Below are positions 57,546-64,000 of a DNA stretch of 64,000 nucleotides, in pieces (the stretch's first letter is position 1; each line of letters starts with the position of its first letter). The notes beneath the pieces were generated by a model that was not told the origin of the DNA, ran no database searches, and saw only the letters and a program-made list of their open reading frames with translations. The stretch is taken from assembly GCF_003574215.1 (NCBI RefSeq), contig NZ_AP018558.1, positions 1,405,001 through 1,469,000 of the forward strand. Reading direction: 5' to 3'. This DNA comes from Hydrogenophilus thermoluteolus. GTDB taxonomy: Bacteria > Pseudomonadota > Gammaproteobacteria > Burkholderiales > Rhodocyclaceae. Both the position numbers and the translations under genes were made by a program.

Positions 57546-60008
57546 ATGCCGATCGTTGCCCTTGCCGTCGGTTTTCTCGTTGGCGCGATCGCATGGCACC
57601 ATACACCTACCTTCCCCACCGGAGCCCTCACCTGGGGTGCGTGCGCGCTGGGCTTCGTTCTTGTCGTATGGGCGCTGCGAAGCGGAGTGCTCACGCCACA
57701 CGACGGAACAGGGGCGTGCGCCAGCAGCACCGGACGCCTGGGATGGCTGGGGTTATGGGTTGGCGCGGCACTCATCGCATGGGGAAGCACCGCTGAGCGC
57801 AGTCGCTCTTTTTTTGACGACACGCCACCGGAATCTTGGTTCACCAGCCGAACGCTACCGGTCACGCTCACGGTCTTGGAGCGGATTCCCCTGGCTGGCG
57901 GGCCACCGCGCGCGATCGTCGCTGTATTATCCGATGGTACAGAGCGCCATCGCGCCCGCCTCACCCTACCGGACAACATACCAAAGGGCGATTGGTTGCC
58001 CGGCTCGCGGTACCGCGCAACCGTGCGGCTGCGGCCGATTCGCGCAAACGTTCAGCCTGGCGCGTTCGACAGCGAATGGTGGGCCTTTCGCCACCACCTC
58101 CACGCTTGGGGCACGCTCATCAGCGCCACCCCACTGGAGGACGACCCCGGTTGGGTCGATGCGTTTGCTCGCTTGCGAATCCATCTGGCAGAGCGCCTCG
58201 AGCAATTGACCCCACGGCACGGGGCGTGGCTGCGCGCGTTGGCGCTGGGCGATCGTTCGAGTTTCGACGATACCACGTGGCAGTTGGTGCAACGGACCGG
58301 AACCGCCCACCTCGTGGCGATTTCGGGGATGCATGTCACGCTGGTGGCGTGGCTCTTGGGCGGCATTGTTCAGCGCCTATGGCAACGCGCCCACCGCGCC
58401 ACGCTGTGGCTGGCCGCGCCGCGCGTCGGCTGGTTGGTCGCGATCGCCGTAGCCTGGGGCTACACCCTCCTTGCCGGATTGGGCATTCCCGCGGTACGCG
58501 CGGCACTCATGCTCACCATCGCCGGCTTCGCGATGCTCCATGCGCGGCGCATACCCGCCACGAGCATTTTGGCGACGGCGTTGGTCGCTGTCCTCATATG
58601 GGATCCTTGGGCGGTAGGGGATGCCGGTTTTTGGCTCTCGTTCGTTGCGGTTGCGCTATTGATCCTGCTTGGGCGCACGGAAACGGACCTTCCCGACACG
58701 GAGGAGATCCACACACGCGCGGACTCCCTCGGGCAGCGTCTCCGTGCAGCAACCCGGTCGTTCGTGACCCTCCAATTGACACTGACCTTGGCGCTCGCCC
58801 CGCTCACTGTGCTCTTCTTCGGGCAAGCCGCACTGGTCGGGGCCGTTGCCAACTTCTTTGCGATCCCGCTCATCGCCTACGCGGCAACACCCCTGGCGCT
58901 CCTGCTCCTGATCGTGCCTTCTCCCTTTTTGGGGCAGCTCTTCGATGGTCTGATCGAACGAACACTCGATCTCCTGATCTGGGCCAGCCACCTCCCGGCA
59001 GCGGTACTGACCGCGCCCGAAATCCCCACCGGTCTCTGGTGGGTTGCCGCAAGCATCCTGCTGCTTGCGCTCTTTCTGCCCCGGGGGATTGCACCGCGCC
59101 TGCTGGCCCTGCCAGCACTGCTGTTGCTCTTTTCCCCTGCGCCGCAACGCCCCGAAACGGGCGCTGCGCAGATTACGGTACTCGACGTCGGTCAAGGGCA
59201 AGCGATTCTCATCACCACCGCTCACCACGCGCTCCTTTACGACACCGGCCCAGCGTGGAACCGATGGGACAGTGGGCGCACGCTCGTACACCCCTTTTTG
59301 CAGCGAAGCGGCATCACGCGGCTCGATGCGGTCGTGCTTTCCCATTTCGACCGCGACCACACGGGCGGTTTTGCCGCGGTGGCGCAAACGCTTCCCATTG
59401 CCGCAGTCTGGTACGGCGCGCCACCCGATCAGCCTCCGCCCGATGAGATCGCACCGCTCCTCGAGCGGCTTGCGGCCCGCCCGTGTCTGCGTGGAACCGA
59501 ATGGGAATGGGATGGCGTGCAGTTCGCGTTCCTTTGGCCAACGGACACGCCGCGTCAGAAAGCGCTGAGCGACAACGGAGCGTCGTGTGTGTTGCGCGTC
59601 ACGAGCCGGGCCGGCACCCGTTTTCTGGTGAGTGGCGACCTAGGGGCACGCGAAGAGGAGCAGCTGCTTGCAATGGAACCGCAGCTCGCAAGCGACGTCG
59701 TGGTCGCTGGGCACCACGGAAGCCACACCTCGTCGTCACCCTCGTGGGTGACCGCGCTCAACCCGCGCTATGCGCTCGTGAGCGTCGGTGCGTTCAACCG
59801 GTTCGGCCATCCCCGCTGCGACGTTTTGGAACGCTGGCGCACGCACGGCGCGACGATACTGCGCACCGACCGCGACGGAGCGCTCACCCTGACACTTCCG
59901 GCAAGCGGCAACGCAATCCCAGTGCGCACCGCACGCAGCGAGAACGCGCGCTACTGGCATCGCCCCCTTCCGGCATTCGCCGAATGTGGTGACAGCCGAA
60001 AACGGTGA
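57546..60008 (+). CDS. comEC: DNA uptake channel protein ComEC/Rec2
   Basis: This 820-residue protein combines an N-terminal OB-like/soluble region, the ComEC transmembrane domain (GDRSSFDDTTWQLVQRTGTA, HLVAISGMHVTLVAWLLGGI), and a C-terminal metallo-beta-lactamase domain (LDVGQGQAILITT, LSHFDRDHTGGF, VAGHHGSHTSSSP). It forms the inner-membrane channel for single-stranded DNA in natural transformation. Length is usual for the three-domain form. Presence of other competence genes cannot be judged here. Confidence 0.94.
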   Translation: MPIVALAVGFLVGAIAWHHTPTFPTGALTWGACALGFVLVVWALRSGVLTPHDGTGACASSTGRLGWLGLWVGAALIAWGSTAERSRSFFDDTPPESWFTSRTLPVTLTVLERIPLAGGPPRAIVAVLSDGTERHRARLTLPDNIPKGDWLPGSRYRATVRLRPIRANVQPGAFDSEWWAFRHHLHAWGTLISATPLEDDPGWVDAFARLRIHLAERLEQLTPRHGAWLRALALGDRSSFDDTTWQLVQRTGTAHLVAISGMHVTLVAWLLGGIVQRLWQRAHRATLWLAAPRVGWLVAIAVAWGYTLLAGLGIPAVRAALMLTIAGFAMLHARRIPATSILATALVAVLIWDPWAVGDAGFWLSFVAVALLILLGRTETDLPDTEEIHTRADSLGQRLRAATRSFVTLQLTLTLALAPLTVLFFGQAALVGAVANFFAIPLIAYAATPLALLLLIVPSPFLGQLFDGLIERTLDLLIWASHLPAAVLTAPEIPTGLWWVAASILLLALFLPRGIAPRLLALPALLLLFSPAPQRPETGAAQITVLDVGQGQAILITTAHHALLYDTGPAWNRWDSGRTLVHPFLQRSGITRLDAVVLSHFDRDHTGGFAAVAQTLPIAAVWYGAPPDQPPPDEIAPLLERLAARPCLRGTEWEWDGVQFAFLWPTDTPRQKALSDNGASCVLRVTSRAGTRFLVSGDLGAREEEQLLAMEPQLASDVVVAGHHGSHTSSSPSWVTALNPRYALVSVGAFNRFGHPRCDVLERWRTHGATILRTDRDGALTLTLPASGNAIPVRTARSENARYWHRPLPAFAECGDSRKR

Positions 60009-60065
60009 TCGGAAGCGTTGTTCGTTATTCCGTGGTAAAAGATCGACAGACGAAGGAGACTCGAG

Positions 60066-61085
60066 ATGCAATTTTGGCAACGGCTGCAAGCCCTTTTCAC
60101 CCCGCGGGGTCGCTCCGCCCACCCGGAACAGGACACCGCATCGACGTCGGCGAACACACACACGTCGGCAAAAGGGGCCTCCGTTCCCGAACCCCAAACG
60201 CTGCCCCATCCACCACGAATCGATTGGGTGAACTGCATCAATACCGCTGGAACCCACCGCATGATCTACTACGAATGGGGCGCGCCCGACAATCCCGAAG
60301 TCGTCTTTTGCGTTCATGGTTTGACGCGAACCGGGCGTGATTTCGACGCGCTTGCTGCCCATTTGAGTCGCCGCTATCGGGTGATCTGTCCCGACGTCGT
60401 CGGGCGCGGACTCTCGGACTGGCTCCCCAACAAGAGCGAATATGCGATCCCGCGCTACGTGAGCGATCTCAATACGCTCATTCAGAAAATCCGACCCCAG
60501 AAACTCTACTGGGTGGGTACTTCGATGGGCGGGTTGATCGCAATGGCAATCGCTGCGCAACCTACTTCACCGATCGCAAAACTGGTGTTGAACGATGTTG
60601 GTGCCGTGCTCAGTCAAGCGTCGTTACAACGGATCGGCGCGTACGTCGGCGCCGAGCCGCAATTTGCCACGTTCGACGATGCCGTTCAGTACGTACGTAC
60701 CGTCAGTGCCCCGTTCGGCCCACTCAGCGAAGCCCAATGGCGCCACCTGACGTGGCACGCCGTCCGACAGGAGCTGGGCGGGCGATGGGTGTTGCGCTAC
60801 GACCCGGGAATCGCCGTCCCGTTTCGCATCGCGTTCCCTGCACAGGATATGGCGCTGTGGGAACTCTACGACGCGATCCGCTGCCCGACGCTGCTGGTGC
60901 GTGGTGCCGAATCGGACCTCTTGACGCGGGACGTCGCCGAAGCGATGACGCGCCGCGGCCCGCGCGCGCGACTTCGCTTCGATCGCGGGAGCCCCCGTTG
61001 GCGTAGGCTCGACAACGGCACCCCCATCGGGGCGAACGGCACAACGGGCGGAACAGCCCACGCACGACAAGGCAACGCCCGGTGA
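60066..61085 (+). CDS. Alpha/beta hydrolase with abnormal C-terminus
   Basis: This 339-residue protein has an alpha/beta-hydrolase core. FCVHGLTRTGRDFDALA holds the oxyanion region, Ser153 in GTSMGG is the nucleophile, and the acid is near residue 288 (RGAESDLLTRD). The usual GHxP-type catalytic His about 28 residues later is missing. After GPRARL the sequence becomes Gly/Arg/Thr-rich and ends QGNAR. Residues 12-50 form a low-complexity extension. The 3' part overlaps feoB on the other strand by about 460 bases. AAGGAG precedes the ATG. The protein may be truncated or frameshifted. Confidence 0.78.
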   Translation: MQFWQRLQALFTPRGRSAHPEQDTASTSANTHTSAKGASVPEPQTLPHPPRIDWVNCINTAGTHRMIYYEWGAPDNPEVVFCVHGLTRTGRDFDALAAHLSRRYRVICPDVVGRGLSDWLPNKSEYAIPRYVSDLNTLIQKIRPQKLYWVGTSMGGLIAMAIAAQPTSPIAKLVLNDVGAVLSQASLQRIGAYVGAEPQFATFDDAVQYVRTVSAPFGPLSEAQWRHLTWHAVRQELGGRWVLRYDPGIAVPFRIAFPAQDMALWELYDAIRCPTLLVRGAESDLLTRDVAEAMTRRGPRARLRFDRGSPRWRRLDNGTPIGANGTTGGTAHARQGNAR

Positions 61086-63452
61086 CGTCCCTCTCACTTG
61101 GTCCGGAGCAACGGTCCAGTGCGCGGCGACGCGTTGTAGGATGCGCACCACTGCGGTCATCACAAGCACCACGACTCCGACCCGAAGAAGCGCCGGTACG
61201 GGTTCGCGGAAGAGCACGTCCCCGGCTTGGTAGGTCAGCGTCGCCAGCGAATAGGCGAGCGTCAGACTCCAAGCGCCGGAAAAGAGCGCCCAGCGCCACC
61301 CCAACTCCCGCGCAATCGCAGCGAGCGTCGCCGTACACGGGAAATAGAGCAATACGAAGACCAGATAGGCGAACACCGCCGCAGGGCTGGTAAATTGGTC
61401 GCGCAAATGGGTAAGCGTCTCGTGATGCACGTCCAACGCCGCCCCTTGGTCACCGAGCGCAGCATGAAGCCCCAAGGGGTCGAGGATCGCGCCACCCAAT
61501 GAGGAGAAATAACCCGGCACGGTTCCCCACGCCGAACGTAGCGCAGCGATCACATCGGATAGGGACGTAACCGGCGGGGCTACTGCCGAATCCTGGGCGG
61601 CCGTCTCCCCCCGATAGAGCGCATCGAGCGTGCCGACGACCACCTCTTTGGCCAGCAATCCAGTAAAGAGACCAACCGTTGCCGGCCAATTGTCCTCCTG
61701 CACGCCGATGGGCTCGAGCGCTGGCGTAAGCCCATGTCCCACCGCACTCAAGACCGAATCGGGTCGATTCGGCTCTCCGAACGTACCATCGGTACCAACA
61801 GCGCTCACCATCTGCAAAACGACGACGATGGCAACGATGACACGCCCAGCGTCGATCACGAATCCCTTGAGTTTGTGCCGAATGTTGAGCGCCAGATTGA
61901 GCAGCGAGGGACGGTGATAATCCGGAAGTTCCAGGACGAGCGCCTTTGCCATCTCGGATCGCATCGCGCCACGGAACAGCCACGCGGTCAGTACCGCAGC
62001 GGCGATACCGAGCAGATAGAGCGCAAATATCACCAAGGCGCCCTGGTGGGGAAAAAAGGCAGCGGCAAAAAGGGTGTAGACAGTAAGCCGCGCAGAGCAC
62101 GACATGAACGGCGCCATCACTACGGTCACCAGGCGATCACGCGCATCAGGCAGTGTGCGACACGCCATCACCGCAGGGACATTACACCCCATCCCAACGA
62201 CCAACGGCACGAAGGTCTGCCCGGAAAGCCCCAGCCGCGAAAACGCCCGGTCCATCAACACCGCTACCCGCTGCATATAACCGCTCTCTTCGAGCAGCGA
62301 AAGAAAGAGAAAGAGCGCAGCGATCACCGGAATGAAACCGGCAACCACCTGAATACCGCCGCCAACCCCATCGGCAAGGAACACCACCAACCACGAGGGC
62401 GCTCCCCAGGCAACAAGCAGCGCACGCACCCCGTCGACAAAAAGCGCTTGCGCGGTTCCTTCGAATGCGGGTTGCAATGCATTGCCCAAATGAACCGCCA
62501 TTGCGAAAACGGTGTAAAGAATCAGGAAAAAGAGCGGGAGCCCCCACCGCGGGTGCAAAACCCAATGGTCGATCCGTTCGGTCCAAGTCGCCAGTTCTTG
62601 GGGGGAACGATGCTCGACCGCCGCAGCGATGCGTTCCGCACACGAAGCAAAGGCGCTGCTTAGCACAAGCGGCAAGGATTCCCCCGTGTCCGCTTCGATA
62701 CGCGTCCGCGAAGCACTGGCCTTTTCACGCAGCCCTGCAGGCGCCGACGCGGGATCAAGCAGCCACCCCAACACCTGCCAGTCGCTGACTGCCTGAGACG
62801 AAACGCTGGTTGCGCGTTGGGTCTCAAGGTGTTGCCGCCGAAGCGTCGCAATCGCCCTGTGCAGCGGTTCTGGCCATTCGTGCGCCCACCGATTCGTCTG
62901 GGTTCCGAGCGTTGCCCGCAGGCGATGCCGCAAACGATCGATGCCTTGGTTGCGATAGGCACAAACCGCAACGACCGGGCAACCCAATCGCGCCTCGAGC
63001 GCTGCAGTATCGATCGTCAACCCCATTTTGGCTAAACGGTCGACGCGATTGAGCGCCACCACCACAGGCAACCCCATGCTGAGCAGTTGCAATGTGAGTC
63101 CCAGATGGCGCTCGAGTTGTGTGGCATCGACCACATTGACGACGAGATCGACTGTTTCGTGGACAAAGAACGCCCGGACCACTGCCTCATCAAGACCACT
63201 CAAGTGATCGGGCACGAGCGAATAGACGCCGGGAAGGTCGATCACGGTCACGCGAACGCCGTCACCGAGGTCGGCAACACCCGTTTTGCGCTCGACCGTC
63301 ACCCCCGGCCAGTTGCCCGTTGCTTGATGCGTTCCGGTCAAACGATTGAAGAGTGTTGTCTTGCCGCAATTGGGCTGCCCCACCAACGCGATGCGATTGG
63401 TTTGTGCCGGTGCCACGGTGGGGACCGACTCCTGCGTGCAGCATGCCTTCAT
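60624..63452 (-). CDS. feoB: Ferrous iron transport GTPase FeoB, with abnormal C-terminal extension
   Basis: This 942-residue reading has a GTPase domain (G1 GQPNCGKT at 25-32, DLPGVYSL, NRVD), the helical domain, and a polytopic Fe2+ channel with two gate repeats (FMSCSARLTVYTLFAAAFFP, YFPCTATLAAIARELGWR). A Cys-rich tail CVGCSARC lies near 61020-61060. Beyond it the frame runs about 130 residues antisense through the hydrolase gene to a stop at 60624. That extension is not FeoB-like, so the natural stop has probably been lost. The start overlaps feoA (ATGA). The protein imports Fe2+ across the inner membrane. Confidence 0.9.
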   Translation of the reverse strand: MKACCTQESVPTVAPAQTNRIALVGQPNCGKTTLFNRLTGTHQATGNWPGVTVERKTGVADLGDGVRVTVIDLPGVYSLVPDHLSGLDEAVVRAFFVHETVDLVVNVVDATQLERHLGLTLQLLSMGLPVVVALNRVDRLAKMGLTIDTAALEARLGCPVVAVCAYRNQGIDRLRHRLRATLGTQTNRWAHEWPEPLHRAIATLRRQHLETQRATSVSSQAVSDWQVLGWLLDPASAPAGLREKASASRTRIEADTGESLPLVLSSAFASCAERIAAAVEHRSPQELATWTERIDHWVLHPRWGLPLFFLILYTVFAMAVHLGNALQPAFEGTAQALFVDGVRALLVAWGAPSWLVVFLADGVGGGIQVVAGFIPVIAALFLFLSLLEESGYMQRVAVLMDRAFSRLGLSGQTFVPLVVGMGCNVPAVMACRTLPDARDRLVTVVMAPFMSCSARLTVYTLFAAAFFPHQGALVIFALYLLGIAAAVLTAWLFRGAMRSEMAKALVLELPDYHRPSLLNLALNIRHKLKGFVIDAGRVIVAIVVVLQMVSAVGTDGTFGEPNRPDSVLSAVGHGLTPALEPIGVQEDNWPATVGLFTGLLAKEVVVGTLDALYRGETAAQDSAVAPPVTSLSDVIAALRSAWGTVPGYFSSLGGAILDPLGLHAALGDQGAALDVHHETLTHLRDQFTSPAAVFAYLVFVLLYFPCTATLAAIARELGWRWALFSGAWSLTLAYSLATLTYQAGDVLFREPVPALLRVGVVVLVMTAVVRILQRVAAHWTVAPDQVRGTSPGVALSCVGCSARCAVRPDGGAVVEPTPTGAPAIEAKSRARAAARHRFGDVPRQEVRFGTTHQQRRAADRVVEFPQRHILCRERDAKRDGDSRVVAQHPSPAQLLSDGVPRQVAPLGFAEWAERGTDGTYVLNGIVERGKLRLGADVRADPL

Positions 63453-63748
63453 TGCCGCTCCTCGTTTCCTCCGGCTAAGATCACCACTTGGATCCGATCC
63501 GCGACGGCCTTGGCCAAGGCATAGCGACTGCACCCCACCTGAACGACACAGTGATTCGCGCGATGGTGCGCCATACGGACGCGCCGTCCCGGCAAGAAAC
63601 CCAGATGCAGCAAACGCAAACGCTCTGCATCCGACCCCTCGATCGCCGCCAAGATCGCGGAAGCACCCTGCGCGAGTTGCCAAAGGGGTTGCGTCGTTTG
63701 TTCAACCGACGGCTCGACGGAGCGATGGGTCTGGGTCACGGCAATCAC
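63449..63748 (-). CDS. feoA: FeoA family protein
   Basis: This protein of up to 99 residues has an SH3-like FeoA fold: ERLRLLHLGFLPGRRVRMAH and VVQVGCSRYALAKAVADRIQV. FeoA assists FeoB. A GTG at 63748 is used, though a GTG at 63739 is possible; neither has a clear ribosome binding site. The stop overlaps the feoB start. A Fur-like box lies just upstream. Confidence 0.88.
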   Translation of the reverse strand: MIAVTQTHRSVEPSVEQTTQPLWQLAQGASAILAAIEGSDAERLRLLHLGFLPGRRVRMAHHRANHCVVQVGCSRYALAKAVADRIQVVILAGGNEERQ

Positions 63749-63760
63749 TAAAAATAAAAA

Positions 63761-63775
63761 TGAGAAACATTCTCT
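63761..63775. promoter_or_regulatory. Fur-box-like site of feoAB
   Basis: TGAGAAACATTCTCT resembles the 7-1-7 Fur site TGATAATNATTATCA (10 of 14 defined positions). It lies between the feoA promoter and start codon, where a repressor would block early transcription. Confidence 0.6.
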
Positions 63776-63784
63776 TTTTTTGAG

Positions 63785-63813
63785 ATTTTAGGAGCCTTAC
63801 GCGCTGATGTCAA
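63785..63813 (-). promoter_or_regulatory. Promoter of feoAB
   Basis: On the minus strand consensus TTGACA (63813-63808) and TAAAAT (63790-63785) are 17 bp apart. The expected start near 63778 is next to the Fur-like box. The -35 overlaps the stop codon of the upstream ABC gene. Confidence 0.8.
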
Positions 63814-64000
63814 TTCGGACCTCCGCCCTCAGTCAGCCTTCCGGCAACCAGATGGTAGGTGCGATCGAGTCGCGCGGCCAAGGTTTCGTCATGGGTCACG
63901 ACCACGAGCGCGGCGCCGCGCTCGCGCGCAGCCGCTTGCAACAACGCAAACACCTGTTCGGCGTTCCCGCGGTCGAGATTCCCGGTCGGTTCGTCGGCCA
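63810..64000 (-). CDS. ABC transporter ATPase, C-terminal part (cut by window edge), LolD-like
   Basis: About 63 residues remain. They start ADEPTGNLDRGNAEQVFALL, which is Walker B/D-loop, and include VVVTHDETLAARLDR with the H-loop His. The ADEPTGNLD form is typical of LolD, FtsE and MacB-type ATPases. LolD of the lipoprotein release system is the best guess, but the start and neighbours are outside the window. Confidence 0.8.
   Translation of the reverse strand, partial: ADEPTGNLDRGNAEQVFALLQAAARERGAALVVVTHDETLAARLDRTYHLVAGRLTEGGGPN

Noticed and set aside
1..64000. Mobile elements, CRISPR arrays or rRNA genes
   Set aside because: No transposase, integrase, regularly spaced repeats or rRNA sequence was seen; the region is ordinary chromosome.

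Overview
The window looks like chromosomal core DNA of a betaproteobacterium. It is about 60% G+C and densely packed, with many ATGA or GTGA start/stop overlaps. It carries gene orders common in that class: kdsD-kdsC-lptC-lptA, lptM-lysA, rimP-nusA-infB-rbfA-truB-rpsO-pnp, pepA-holC-valS, bamD next to rluD-pgeF, and a PHA cluster ending in phaR. A Hydrogenophilus-like organism is a guess from overall impression, not a demonstrated match. I see no rRNA, IS element, prophage, integron or CRISPR array.

Layout. 1-2010: end of the LPS core/Lpt operon (kdsD', kdsC, lptC, lptA). 2007-3589: a crotonase gene where lptB usually lies, then the PHA phasin gene phaP behind a strong promoter flanked by palindromes. 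3644-6622: lptM, lysA, dacB. 6700-15529 (minus): pnp, rpsO, truB, rbfA, infB, nusA, rimP. 15651-19601 (minus): purL. 19699-25237 (plus): six coupled genes (CBS protein, PAP2 phosphatase, UPF0104-type membrane protein, polyprenyl-phosphate glycosyltransferase, ArnT-like GT-C enzyme, unknown membrane-anchored protein), probably an envelope glycolipid-modification cassette. 25234-27880: rpsP-rimM-trmD and rplS, split by an inverted hsp20 gene with a heat-shock-type promoter. 27891-30043 (minus): lptG, lptF. 30068-35412: pepA, holC, a small unknown gene, valS. 35463-39366: polar amino-acid ABC transporter, MarC and EamA proteins. 39422-40950 (minus): a TusA-like protein and an anion permease. 40977-43461: tRNA-Ser(GCU), FAA-hydrolase family enzyme, dihydrolipoamide-dehydrogenase-like enzyme. 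43584-44600 (minus): a lower-G+C di-haem cytochrome c peroxidase with an FNR-type site. 44716-51905 (minus): rluD, pgeF, phaC, phaB, phaB, phaR, rimO. 51904-52701: bamD. 52830-52906: tRNA-Arg(ACG). 52978-56277: divergent ppsA and ppsR. 56291-61085: a DUF2863-like gene, comEC and an alpha/beta hydrolase. 60624-64000 (minus): feoB, feoA and the end of an ABC-transporter ATPase gene.

How the parts fit. Two themes recur. The first is outer-membrane biogenesis: KDO synthesis, LptA/C/F/G, LptM, BamD and the glycolipid cassette. The second is carbon storage: PhaC, two PhaB reductases, the phasin PhaP and the repressor PhaR, with a crotonase beside phaP and PEP synthase plus its regulator PpsR nearby. 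The most informative regulatory observation is a shared palindrome (core TTG-TGC-N-CTGCA-CAA type) at phaP and in front of the second phaB, in the same window as phaR. Other readable control sites are a Fur-like box at feoA, an FNR-like box at the peroxidase gene, and a sigma-32-like promoter at hsp20. The oddest locus is the feoB/hydrolase junction, where two convergent genes overlap by about 460 bp and both ends look abnormal.
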